This document shows, piece by piece, positions 1 through 7,867 of a stretch of DNA of 64,000 bases. Location: NCBI GenBank assembly GCA_035642535.1, contig DASQSE010000070.1, positions 1 to 64,000 of the forward strand, written 5' to 3'. This stretch comes from Jatrophihabitans sp035642535 (GTDB taxonomy: Bacteria > Actinomycetota > Actinomycetes > Mycobacteriales > Jatrophihabitantaceae). Every line of letters starts with the position of its first letter. Positions within the stretch are counted from its first letter, which is position 1. The notes beneath the pieces are model-generated. The model was not told the DNA's origin. It worked only from the letters and a program-made list of their open reading frames with translations, and ran no database searches. The translations under genes and the position numbers were made by a program.

Positions 1-1716
1 TCGCACCTGCCGCGCGCGCTCGGGGTCGCGATGGCGAGCGGTCGCGCCAAGCGGCTCGGCATCGAGAGCCGTTGGCCCGCCGACGCCGTCACGATCTGCT
101 CGTTCGGCGACGCCAGCATCAACCACTCCACGGCCGTCGGCGCGCTCAACGCCGCCGGCTACGCGGCAGCGCAGGGTTTGCCGCTGCCGCTGCTGTTCGT
201 GTGCGAGGACAACGGGATCGGCATCTCGGTGCCGACGCCGGAAGGTTGGGTGGCCGCGGCGGCGCAGCGCCCCGGGATCCGCTATCTCTACGCCGACGGC
301 ACCGATCCCGACGTCGTGCAGGCCGCCGCCCGCGACGCGGTCGACCACGCCCGCGCGCGGCGCCGGCCCGTCCTGCTGCATCTGCGCACCGTCCGCTACC
401 TCAGCCACGCCGGCAGCGACGTCGAATCGGCCTACCGCCCGCCGCACGAGGTCGCGGCGGAGCGCGCGCTCGACCCACTGCTCGCGCTCGCGGCCCGGAT
501 CGCGCGGCCCGGCCTGGCCGACCGCTACGCCGACATCGCGGCCCGCGTCGAGACGGTGGCCGCCGAGCTCGAAGATGCGCCGACGCTGGACAGCGCCGAG
601 GAGGTCGTCGCCCCGCTTGCGCCGCGCGCGCCGGTGCCTGACGAGACCGGCCCGGCGTCGGACGTCCGGAGGAAGGCGTTCGACGGGCGGCTGCCGGAGG
701 ACGCCGGCCCGCTCACCCTCGCGCAGAGCATCAACGCGGCTCTGACCGACGCCTTGGCCGCCCGTCCGGAGATGTTGGTCTTCGGAGAGGACGTCGGGCG
801 CAAAGGCGGTGTCTACGGTGTGACGCGCGGGCTGGCGCACCGCTTCGGCGCGCCGCGGGTGTTCGACACGCTGCTCGACGAGCAGTCGATCCTCGGTTTC
901 GGGCTCGGCCTCGCGGTCAGCGGAATGCTGCCGGTGCCGGAGGTCCAGTACCTCGCCTATCTGCACAACGCCGAGGACCAGTTGCGCGGCGAAGCGGCCA
1001 GCCTGCGCTTCTTCTCCAACGGCGCGTTCACCAATCCGATGGTGCTGCGCATCGCCGGGCTCGCGTACCAGAAGGGATTCGGCGGGCACTTCCACAACGA
1101 CAACGCGGTCGGCGTGCTGCGCGACATCCCGGGCCTCGTGGTGGCCGTCCCGTCCCGCCCAGAGGACGCCGGGCCGATGCTGCGCGCCTGTTTCGCGGCG
1201 GCGGTCGAACTCGGCCAGGTCAGCGTCTACCTCGAGCCGATTGCGCTGTATCACGAGCGGAATCTGTACGAACCGCACGACCGCGGCTGGCTCGGCGATT
1301 ACTCGCTGACCGCCGAGGCGCCGATCGGGTCGGCGCGCGTACACGGGGACGGCACCGACCTCACGATCGTGACCTTCGGCAACGGGCTGCGGATGAGCCT
1401 GCGGGTGGCGCGGCGGCTCGCGGACGACGGCATCGGGGTGCAGGTGCTCGACCTGCGCTGGCTCGCACCGTTGCCCGCGAACGACCTCCTGCGTGCGGTC
1501 GCGCGCACCAGCCGGGTGCTCGTCGCGGATGAGACACGGCACAGCGGCGGCGTGGGCGAGGGCGTGCTCGCCGCGCTCGTCGAGGGTGGCTATCACGGTC
1601 GGATGGCGCGCGTTGCGAGCCGGGACAGCTTCGTCCCGCTCGGTGCCGCAGCAGATCTCGTGCTGCTCGGCGAGGACGAGATCGAGGCGGCCGCGCGCGA
1701 TCTGCTGCGCCGCTAG
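1..1716 (+). CDS. Fused alpha/beta E1 component of a 2-oxoacid dehydrogenase (5' end missing)
   Basis: This is the 3' part of a thiamine-diphosphate E1 that decarboxylates a 2-oxo acid, probably branched-chain or pyruvate-like. The frame is open to the first base (reads SHLPRALGVA), so the gene begins upstream of the window. Visible residues 1 to about 230 are the end of an alpha subunit, with a ThDP-binding segment starting GDASINHS and ending CEDNG. From about residue 240 a beta subunit follows, with FGEDVGRKGGVYGVT, a transketolase-type pyrimidine domain and a C-terminal transketolase domain (VADETRHSGGVGEG). Alpha and beta are usually separate proteins; fusion in one chain is known in several actinobacterial E1-like enzymes. 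The canonical GDG of the ThDP motif reads GDA here. The exact 2-oxo acid cannot be told. Confidence 0.85.
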   Translation, partial: SHLPRALGVAMASGRAKRLGIESRWPADAVTICSFGDASINHSTAVGALNAAGYAAAQGLPLPLLFVCEDNGIGISVPTPEGWVAAAAQRPGIRYLYADGTDPDVVQAAARDAVDHARARRRPVLLHLRTVRYLSHAGSDVESAYRPPHEVAAERALDPLLALAARIARPGLADRYADIAARVETVAAELEDAPTLDSAEEVVAPLAPRAPVPDETGPASDVRRKAFDGRLPEDAGPLTLAQSINAALTDALAARPEMLVFGEDVGRKGGVYGVTRGLAHRFGAPRVFDTLLDEQSILGFGLGLAVSGMLPVPEVQYLAYLHNAEDQLRGEAASLRFFSNGAFTNPMVLRIAGLAYQKGFGGHFHNDNAVGVLRDIPGLVVAVPSRPEDAGPMLRACFAAAVELGQVSVYLEPIALYHERNLYEPHDRGWLGDYSLTAEAPIGSARVHGDGTDLTIVTFGNGLRMSLRVARRLADDGIGVQVLDLRWLAPLPANDLLRAVARTSRVLVADETRHSGGVGEGVLAALVEGGYHGRMARVASRDSFVPLGAAADLVLLGEDEIEAAARDLLRR

Positions 1717-1748
1717 CCGCCGCCCACCCGCGCCGGCACGCAGCGTAA

Positions 1749-1979
1749 CTAGCGTTCTGTCCACCACGTCCGCAGGATCGCCGACGTTTTCTCGACCGGC
1801 CTGCCGATCACCTCGGCGGCGCGTGCCGGCAGCTCGCTCGGGAGGCCGCCCTCGGGATGGTCGTGCACGCCGCCGACCGGATAGTCGTGATGGAATGCCG
1901 GGTGGTCGGTCCGGCAATGATCGTCGAGTTCCGTGTGCCAGGTGAACCGGAGCTCGCACTTCGGGCACTGATGCGTCAT
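1749..1979 (-). CDS. Small C2H2 zinc-finger protein, 76 aa
   Basis: The N-terminus holds a textbook classical zinc finger: C5-x2-C8-x12-H21-x4-H26, with the hydrophobic F12 and L18 at their standard places. The remainder is acidic and His-rich up to about residue 50, then a short helical tail ending in TWWTER. I chose the ATG at 1979 because GAGCGAGG lies just upstream; a longer reading to 2018 lacks such a site. It is convergent with the E1 gene and upstream of nothing obvious. The finger could bind nucleic acid or simply hold zinc. Function unknown; the zinc site is a direct sequence reading. Confidence 0.6.
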   Translation of the reverse strand: MTHQCPKCELRFTWHTELDDHCRTDHPAFHHDYPVGGVHDHPEGGLPSELPARAAEVIGRPVEKTSAILRTWWTER

Positions 1980-2066
1980 GTGCGCCTCGCTCTCGCGCAG
2001 CAGAAGACCACACATCAACGATAGGACGGTGGGCCGACGCCTGGTGGGACCGTTATGTCCTGACGC

Positions 2067-3386
2067 TCAGGTAACTTCTGCCAGCACCCGGTCGAGGGCG
2101 GCGAGGCCGCGGTCGAGTTCGCCGATGTCGACGGTCAGTGCCGGGCGCAGCCGCAAGCTCGCCGGGCCGCAGCCGAGCACCAGCACCCGCTCGTCGACGC
2201 GCAGCCGGGTGATCACCTCACCGCGCAGCTCGGCCGTCGGGAACGTGAACGCGCACATGAGCCCGCGGCCCCGAACGTCGGTGATGACCGGGTGCCGCTC
2301 GGCGAGCTCGCGCAGGCCGCGCAGCAGATGATCGCCGAGCGAGGCCGCGCGCTCGATCAGCCCATCGGCCTCGATGATCTCCAGAATGCGCCGGGCGCGC
2401 ACCATGTCGGTGAGGTTGCCGCCCCAGGTCGAGTTGAGCCGCGACGCCACCTCGAAGACGTTGTCGCGAACATCGTCGACGCGCCGGCCGGCCATGATGC
2501 CGCACACCTGCGTCTTCTTGCCGAACGCGACCACGTCCGGTTCGAGCCCGAGCTGCTGGTAGGCCCACGCGGTGCCGGTGAGGCCGACGCCGGTCTGCAC
2601 CTCGTCCAGGATGAACAGCGCATCGAATTCGTGGCACAGCTCCTGCATGCCTTGCAGGAAGGACGGCCGGAAGTGGTTGTCGCCGCCCTCGCCCTGGATC
2701 GGCTCGGCGATGAAGCAGGCGATGTCGTGCGGGTTCTCCTCGAAGGCGCGCCGCGCCGCGTCGAGCGCGGCGCGCTCGGCGACCTCGATGTCGGCGGTGC
2801 CGTTGATCGTCGGCGCGGGGATGCGCGGCCAGTCGAACTTCGGGAAGCGCGCGACCTTGTTCGGCTCGGTGTTGGTCAGGCTCATCGTGTAGCCAGTGCG
2901 GCCGTGGAACGCGTGCTCGAGATGCAGCACCTTGCTGCCGAGCTGCGGATCGAGGCCGCGCGCCTCGTTCCGCCGGCTCTTCCAGTCGAACGCGACCTTG
3001 AGCGCGTTCTCGACGGCAAGCGCGCCGCCGTCGATGAAGAACAGGTGCGGCAACGCCGGGTCGCCCAGCACCCGCGCGAAGGTCTCCACGAAGCGCGCCA
3101 TCGGGATGGAGTAGACGTCGGAGTTGCTCGGCTTGTTCACCGCCACGCTCGCGAACTCGTCGCGCGCCTCATCGCTGGTCAGGCCGGGATGGTTGAGGCC
3201 CAGCGCGGACGAGGCGAAGAACGTGAACAGATCGAGGTATTCGGTGCCGTCCCGTGCGTCGACGAGCGTCGAGCCGCGGGAGGCGTCCAGGTCCAGGACG
3301 AGTTCGAAGCCGTCCAGGAGCAGGTAGCGGCCAAGGGTCTCGTGAACCTCTCCGGCCGCGAGGTCGCGGCTGGCGACCGAACTCAT
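2067..3386 (-). CDS. lat: L-lysine 6-aminotransferase
   Basis: This PLP class III aminotransferase moves the epsilon amino group of lysine to 2-oxoglutarate, giving 2-aminoadipate semialdehyde. The 439-residue protein matches the family length. It has ILDEVQTGVG (the Asp that holds the PLP ring nitrogen) and AFGKKTQVCG with the Schiff-base lysine. The first ATG (3395) abuts AGGAGG with no spacing, so the second ATG at 3386, 9 nt farther on, is the likely start. It lies 61 bp downstream of an Lrp-type gene on the same strand, the order seen for lat (Rv3290c) and lrpA (Rv3291c) in Mycobacterium tuberculosis. It is therefore probably under Lrp control and linked to lysine levels or persistence. 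Confidence 0.9.
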   Translation of the reverse strand: MSSVASRDLAAGEVHETLGRYLLLDGFELVLDLDASRGSTLVDARDGTEYLDLFTFFASSALGLNHPGLTSDEARDEFASVAVNKPSNSDVYSIPMARFVETFARVLGDPALPHLFFIDGGALAVENALKVAFDWKSRRNEARGLDPQLGSKVLHLEHAFHGRTGYTMSLTNTEPNKVARFPKFDWPRIPAPTINGTADIEVAERAALDAARRAFEENPHDIACFIAEPIQGEGGDNHFRPSFLQGMQELCHEFDALFILDEVQTGVGLTGTAWAYQQLGLEPDVVAFGKKTQVCGIMAGRRVDDVRDNVFEVASRLNSTWGGNLTDMVRARRILEIIEADGLIERAASLGDHLLRGLRELAERHPVITDVRGRGLMCAFTFPTAELRGEVITRLRVDERVLVLGCGPASLRLRPALTVDIGELDRGLAALDRVLAEVT

Positions 3387-3447
3387 CGTCGTCATCCTCC
3401 TAGGCTACCGGAATTTGTTCGGTGACTGGCTGGTAACAGCGTGCGAT

Positions 3448-3963
3448 TTACGGCTCTGTCTGGCTGTGTTCGCGTCGCACGGCGCGGCGTTCGAAGAACG
3501 TCTGGAGCACCACGGTCGTCCGGGTCGAGACGTTCGCGCGGGCGCGTATTTCGCGAATCAGGGACTCGAGTGCAGTGGGCGACGCGACGCGGACGAACAG
3601 CACATACGCATCCTCCCCAGCGACCGAGTGGCAGGCCTCGATCTCCGGCAACTCGGACAACTTTTCCGGGGCGTCATCCGGCTGCCCCGGGTCGAGCGGC
3701 GTGATCGCGATCAGCGCAGCGAGCGGCAGCCCGATCGCCTCGTTGTCGACGAGCGCGGTGTATCCGCGGATCACCTTGTCGGCCTCGAGCCGCCGCACCC
3801 TGGCCTGCACCGCCGACACGGACAGGCCGGTGATCTCGCTCAGTGAGCGCAGCGTGCTGCGCCCGTCGTTGATCAGTGCGGTGGTGAGCTGGATGTCGAT
3901 CGGGTCGGTGAGGGTGTGGCGTCCTTCGACGTGCTCGTCGTCGCCCACCTGACCCACGTTCAA
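3448..3963 (-). CDS. lrpA: Lrp/AsnC family transcriptional regulator
   Basis: An N-terminal winged helix-turn-helix (DPIDIQLTTALINDGRSTL, then LSEITGLSVSAVQARVRRLE) is followed by a RAM/AsnC ligand-binding domain (VAGEDAYVLFVRV). The protein should bind an amino acid, most likely lysine, and regulate lat just downstream and perhaps itself. The start is uncertain: TTG at 3963 and GTG at 3957 or 3948 are in frame, none with a clear ribosome site. The gene is divergent from the universal stress gene, so the short interval 3964-4026 should hold both promoters. The lrpA-lat pairing follows the mycobacterial arrangement. Confidence 0.85.
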   Translation of the reverse strand: MNVGQVGDDEHVEGRHTLTDPIDIQLTTALINDGRSTLRSLSEITGLSVSAVQARVRRLEADKVIRGYTALVDNEAIGLPLAALIAITPLDPGQPDDAPEKLSELPEIEACHSVAGEDAYVLFVRVASPTALESLIREIRARANVSTRTTVVLQTFFERRAVRREHSQTEP

Positions 3964-4026
3964 AATCTAGCCCGATCCGGGCGGGGAGGTGCTGCTACGG
4001 CGGGCACCGCGCGGGACAATCCGTTG

Positions 4027-4476
4027 GTGGACGGGACGCTGTTCGAACTCGGCACGGATGGCCCGACCCGCATTCTGGTGGGGATCGACGGCAGCGAGAC
4101 CTCGATGCGCGCGGCGGCCTACGCAGCCGGATTGGCGCGCCGGCAGGGCTCGCACCTGATCGCGCTCTACGTCGCGACGATGAATCCGATGGCCGCGCAG
4201 ACGGCAGCGACCGCGGCCGCGATGATCCAGACGCAGGACGAGATCGGCCGGCAACTGCGCGAGGCCGCCACGGAGGGCGCCAAGCTGATCGGTATCGACG
4301 TCCAGTTCGTGCAGCGGCGCGGCAACCCGTACCGGGAACTCATGGCGGTCGCCGACCAGCTGAAGGTCGACGCGGTGGTCGTCGGGGCGTCGATGAAGTC
4401 CGGGCGGCGCTTCGTCGGCTCGCTCGCCGGCCGGCTCGTCCGGGACGCGTCCTGGCCGATCACCGTCGTCCCGTGA
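4027..4476 (+). CDS. Universal stress protein (UspA domain)
   Basis: A single Usp domain of about 149 residues. It starts with the strand RILVGIDGSETS and ends with the nucleotide-loop region VVVGASMKSGRRFVGSLAGRLVRDASWPITVVP. The glycine-rich G-x2-G-x9-G-S/T pattern of ATP-binding Usps is recognisable but imperfect. The frame stays open upstream to 3916, overlapping the divergent lrp gene, so a start near GTG 4027 (or TTG 4024) is more plausible. Such proteins bind ATP and accumulate under hypoxia or starvation. Nothing in the neighbourhood ties it to one pathway. Confidence 0.8.
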   Translation: MDGTLFELGTDGPTRILVGIDGSETSMRAAAYAAGLARRQGSHLIALYVATMNPMAAQTAATAAAMIQTQDEIGRQLREAATEGAKLIGIDVQFVQRRGNPYRELMAVADQLKVDAVVVGASMKSGRRFVGSLAGRLVRDASWPITVVP

Positions 4477-4567
4477 CCCCCCGAATGTGCTGATAAATAC
4501 CGGCAAACCCATCACCCGCGTGAAGCAAGCGTGAACTAGACTGGCCGGGTTAGGGGTGGTGGTTCAC

Positions 4568-5437
4568 GTGGCCCTTGCGTCCAAGGACTGGCTGGCCGGC
4601 GCGGAGCTCGGCCACCGGTTCAGCGACGTGCACCTCGTGCGCGCCGGCTCCCGCTTCACGATCTACCAGGCACGCGACGCCGAGACGAATCGCCACGTTG
4701 CGATCAAGGTGCCGACCGAGTCGAGCGGCTCGTGGCTGCACGACGTACTCGGGGCCGAAGGCCGGATCCTCGCCACGCTCGGCTCGCACCCGCACGTGCT
4801 CACGTGCTACGAGCAGATCAAGCTGGACGACGGCCGGCCGGCGCTGCTGCTCGAGCGCTGCGTCGGCACGGTCTACGACAACCTGCGCAGCGACGAGCCG
4901 ATGGAACTGCGCGAGGTCGTTGCGATCGGCATCAAACTGTCCGGCGCGCTGGAGACGGTGCACCGCTTCGGCGTCCTGCACTGCGACGTCCGGCCCCGCA
5001 ACGTCTTCGTGACCGAGTTCGGTGAGCCCGTCCTGGCCGGTTTCGACGAAGCCGTGGAGATCAGCGCAGCGAACAGCCGACCGCCGCTGCACCACCTCAC
5101 CCCGCACACCGCGCCGGAACTGCTCGAGGGCAACGAACCCAATACGGCCACCGACGTGTACGGGCTCGCATCGACGCTCTACGAACTGGTCGCGGGCCGC
5201 GCGGCGTTCCGCGCCTACGTCGGCGAATCACCGGCCAGCGTCATCGTGCGGCTGCTCACCAGCCAGGTGCTGCCGATCGTGTCACCCGCCGTCCCGCTCG
5301 AGATGTCGGATCTCCTCACCTGGAGCCTGACCGCGGATCCGGCCAAGCGTCCGCCTGCCCCCTCATGGATTGCCGAGGAACTCGGCCGCATCGAGCGGCG
5401 GCAGGGCTGGCCACGGACGCACATGGCCGTAGGCTGA
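4568..5437 (+). CDS. Serine/threonine kinase-like protein, probable pseudokinase
   Basis: The chain of about 289 aa is one protein-kinase domain and nothing else. It has no membrane segment and no sensor domain. The VAIK lysine (K47), the APE motif (TAPELLEG), the subdomain IX DVYGLAST motif and the late RPP arginine are present. The glycine loop is poor (RAGSRFTIY), the catalytic loop reads HCDVRPRN instead of HRDxKxxN, and the DFG motif reads GFD (LAGFDEAV). The metal-binding Asp is thus displaced. GTG 4568 was chosen because AGGGGTGG lies 8 nt upstream; GTG 4556 is also in frame. It may bind ATP without phosphotransfer, or use an unusual mechanism. It lies just before the rhodanese gene in the same direction. 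Confidence 0.75.
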   Translation: MALASKDWLAGAELGHRFSDVHLVRAGSRFTIYQARDAETNRHVAIKVPTESSGSWLHDVLGAEGRILATLGSHPHVLTCYEQIKLDDGRPALLLERCVGTVYDNLRSDEPMELREVVAIGIKLSGALETVHRFGVLHCDVRPRNVFVTEFGEPVLAGFDEAVEISAANSRPPLHHLTPHTAPELLEGNEPNTATDVYGLASTLYELVAGRAAFRAYVGESPASVIVRLLTSQVLPIVSPAVPLEMSDLLTWSLTADPAKRPPAPSWIAEELGRIERRQGWPRTHMAVG

Positions 5438-5471
5438 CCGTCCGGAATTGCCAGCCAGCGCCAGGGGACTC

Positions 5472-5882
5472 ATGAAGTTCGGGTCGGTCGACGAACTGCT
5501 CGCCGACGCCCGCTCCCGGCTCGATCGACTCTCCCCCACTGCCGCGGCTGCCGCGCTGCGCGCCGGTGCCCGCCTCGCCGACATCCGGCCGCAGTGGCAA
5601 CGCGCCCGCGACGGCGAGATCCCCGGGGCACTCGTCGTCGAGCGCAACCACCTGGAGTGGCGGCTGCATCCTGACTCGGCAACTCGGGTGCAGGCAGCGG
5701 CCGAAGGTCAGCAGTGGATCGTCTTCTGCGACGAGGGCTACACGTCCTCGCTCGCCGCCGACGTGCTCAACTCGATCGGCGTGCCGGCCACCGACATCGA
5801 CGGCGGCTTCAAGGCCTGGGAACGGGCCGGATTTCCTACCGTCCACGCGGACCCGACGCCCCCGGACAAGGTCACTATCTAG
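5472..5882 (+). CDS. Rhodanese-like sulfurtransferase, single domain
   Basis: A 136-residue rhodanese homology domain. The entry motif LADIRPQWQRARDGEIPGAL is the usual DxR...G.IpGA signature. The active-site loop is C86-DEGYTS, and the C-terminal FKAWERAGFP closes the fold. C86 should carry the persulfide. The seven-residue loop suits small sulfur acceptors rather than a phosphatase-type site. ATG 5472 has AGGGG 5 nt upstream and is preferred over 5448. It is 34 bp after the kinase-like gene, possibly co-transcribed. The physiological sulfur donor or acceptor is unknown. Confidence 0.85.
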   Translation: MKFGSVDELLADARSRLDRLSPTAAAAALRAGARLADIRPQWQRARDGEIPGALVVERNHLEWRLHPDSATRVQAAAEGQQWIVFCDEGYTSSLAADVLNSIGVPATDIDGGFKAWERAGFPTVHADPTPPDKVTI

Positions 5883-6097
5883 CCGGGTCCAAGATCAGGG
5901 TCGTTCGGTCCCCAGGCTCGGGACCTTAGGCCCGCGCTTACAGCGAGTTTATGCCCGATCCTACCTAACACAGATCTAATGAACGCTCCTCCTCGGTCCC
6001 AAAACAGGGCTTGTAGGACGGGGGGCACCGAGAGGGGGCGTTCGCGGTAAACGCAGGTGGTTGCCTTCGCGGGGATGGCAGCGGCCGGGCGGATCGC

Positions 6098-6148
6098 TGA
6101 TCAAGAGATCGATCCCGTCGAACAGCTGCGGAATCGGTCTCTTGATCA
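6098..6148. repeat. Intergenic palindrome, TGATCAAG family, copy 1
   Basis: Arms of 16 bp (6098-6113, TGATCAAGAGATCGAT; 6133-6148, ATCGGTCTCTTGATCA) pair with one mismatch around a 19-nt loop. It shares the outer word TGATCAAG and the general form with the hairpin at 56934-56987. No T-run follows. Confidence 0.6.
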
Positions 6149-6170
6149 TTTAACGGGCTTGATCATTTAA
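6141..6170. repeat. 13-bp direct repeat beside the palindrome
   Basis: CTTGATCATTTAA occurs perfectly at 6141-6153 and again at 6158-6170. The first copy overlaps the right arm of the palindrome at 6133-6148. It may be a partial duplication of the repeat end or an operator pair; no protein can be assigned. Confidence 0.55.
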
Positions 6171-6383
6171 GGGGCATGCGCAGCCACTCCGGCTCGGCGC
6201 CGGCCCGGACGATGCCGCCACCTCGACTCCAAGTTGTCCGCCCGTCGGTGCGGACGACTCGGCATGCCCGATAGGTCCGGGTACGGAGCGACTTTCGTCC
6301 CTCGCGTCCGGTAGGGGGTGCGACGATACGATCTTCCAGAAACTAACGGACACTTAACTAGCGATCATGTGAGCCGGGGGGCT

Positions 6384-7775
6384 ATGCACACGCCTGATCT
6401 GGAGCAGCGGAGAACGGCGACCTGGGTGGCGGAGTGGGCCATGGACCGGCTCGCCGACCGCGGAGTCGACGGCAGAGCGGCGCGGGCCGAGCTCGCGTCC
6501 ACCGAACTTCCGCCGATCGATTCGACCGGCATCGGAACCGCGGCGGCGTGGACGCTGCTGCGCGACCGTGTCCTCGCAACTGCCCAGCCGACCGATCATC
6601 CGCGCTATCTCGCCTTCGTAGCCGGAGCGGCGTCGGTGTCAGCTGTACTCGCCGACATGGCCGTCTCGGCGGCCGGGGTCTACGCCGGCTCCGAGCTGGA
6701 AGCCGGTGCCGTCGTCGCCGCCGAGCGAGCCGCGCTGGGCTGGCTCGCGAAGCTCATCGGAATGCCGGACACGGCGCATGGGGCCTTCGTGTCCGGCGGG
6801 ACGATCGCCAACCTCAGCGCGCTCGTCGTCGCGCGGCACGCCGCCGCCCGGCGGCATGGCCGGCAGCCGAACGTCATCCTCTGTGGCGCCAGCGCGCACT
6901 CGTCGGTGCGTGCCGCGGCGGTCGTCATGGGCTGCTCGGTCATTTCCGTCGGCGACCCTGATCACCCGATGTCGGCGGCCGACCTGCGGGCGGCGTTCGC
7001 CGGGCTCGACCCGCGCGACGTTGCCGGCGTCGTCGCGACCGCCGGTGCGACGAACACCGGCGCAATCGACGACCTGACCGGAATCGCGGGCGTCTGCAGC
7101 GAGTTCGGCGCCTGGTTGCACGTCGACGCGGCCTACGGCGGTGCGGCGCTGCTCGCCCCGCGGACCTGGCCCGCCTTCGCCGGCATCAACGCGGCCGACT
7201 CGGTGACCATCGACCCGCACAAGTGGCTGTTCACGCCCTTCGACTGCGGCGCCGTCCTGTACCGGGACCCGGCACTGGCTCGGGACGTACACGCGCAGAC
7301 GGCCCCGTACCTGGACGTGGTTTCCGGCGTCGACCAGGACAACCCGGCCGACTACGCGGTGCACCTGAGCCGACGGGCGCGCGGCCTGCCGCTCTGGATG
7401 TCGTTGATCGCACACGGCACCGAGGCATACGAGCAGGCCGTCGATACATGCCTGGATCTGGCGGAACACGCTGCGGCGCGGGTCCGCGACTACCCCGAGT
7501 TGCGGCTCGTCGGCGAGCCATCGCTCTCGGTGGTGCTGCTCGAACGGCTGGGCTGGACCGACGCGGATTACGCCCGCTGGTCCGAATCCGCGCGCCGCCG
7601 CGGGCTGGGCTTGATCACTCCAACGAGCGCGCGGGGTCGCGCGGCCCTACGCTTCTGCTTCGTCAACCCGCAGACGACGAAAGCGGACGTCGACCTGATC
7701 CTGCAGGATCTCGCGCGTTCCACGTGCGAAGTCGAGCCCGACCTAAGGAAGTGCTCGACGGTGCCGATCGGGTAG
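6384..7775 (+). CDS. PLP-dependent decarboxylase, aromatic-L-amino-acid type (group II)
   Basis: The 463-residue protein belongs to the pyridoxal group II decarboxylases that form amines from L-amino acids. The PLP lysine lies in TIDPHKWLFTPFDCG, the ring-stacking region in VSGGTIANLSALVVAR, and the cofactor Asp in WLHVDAAYGG. These are the family hallmarks for tryptophan, tyrosine/DOPA or phenylalanine decarboxylases. ATG 6384 has a G-run ribosome site (GGGGGG) directly upstream. An earlier in-frame start at 6318 would add 22 residues with no homology-like features. It stands alone between a non-coding gap and the GGDEF-EAL gene. The substrate cannot be decided; glutamate is less likely because the glutamate decarboxylase signatures are absent. 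Confidence 0.85.
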   Translation: MHTPDLEQRRTATWVAEWAMDRLADRGVDGRAARAELASTELPPIDSTGIGTAAAWTLLRDRVLATAQPTDHPRYLAFVAGAASVSAVLADMAVSAAGVYAGSELEAGAVVAAERAALGWLAKLIGMPDTAHGAFVSGGTIANLSALVVARHAAARRHGRQPNVILCGASAHSSVRAAAVVMGCSVISVGDPDHPMSAADLRAAFAGLDPRDVAGVVATAGATNTGAIDDLTGIAGVCSEFGAWLHVDAAYGGAALLAPRTWPAFAGINAADSVTIDPHKWLFTPFDCGAVLYRDPALARDVHAQTAPYLDVVSGVDQDNPADYAVHLSRRARGLPLWMSLIAHGTEAYEQAVDTCLDLAEHAAARVRDYPELRLVGEPSLSVVLLERLGWTDADYARWSESARRRGLGLITPTSARGRAALRFCFVNPQTTKADVDLILQDLARSTCEVEPDLRKCSTVPIG

Positions 7776-7867
7776 GGCAACGCCGCCGGCGCGCCTTATC
7801 CGGGCGTGCCGACAGGGAGCAGCGGAATGCGGCGGCGTGTCAACCGGGTGGGGGGAAGGCCGACGGC

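Larger units (their letters stand above)
5883..6383. other. Non-coding gap of about 500 bp
   Basis: No convincing gene lies here on either strand. A short GGTCCC/GGGACC hairpin (5907-5925) just after the rhodanese stop could end that transcript. Farther on there is a palindrome with attached direct repeats (6098-6170). The 3' part should carry the promoter of the PLP decarboxylase. I could not match the gap to a riboswitch or small RNA class by eye. Confidence 0.5.

Noticed and set aside
5883..6383. Riboswitch or small RNA in the 500-bp gap
   Set aside because: Several short stems exist, but no conserved class signature could be recognised and the G-runs do not fit a known aptamer by eye.
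7223..7867. N-terminal extension of the GGDEF-EAL protein by about 215 residues
   Set aside because: It only mirrors the PLP decarboxylase gene in another frame, with low-complexity Arg/Pro/Gly composition and no domain.
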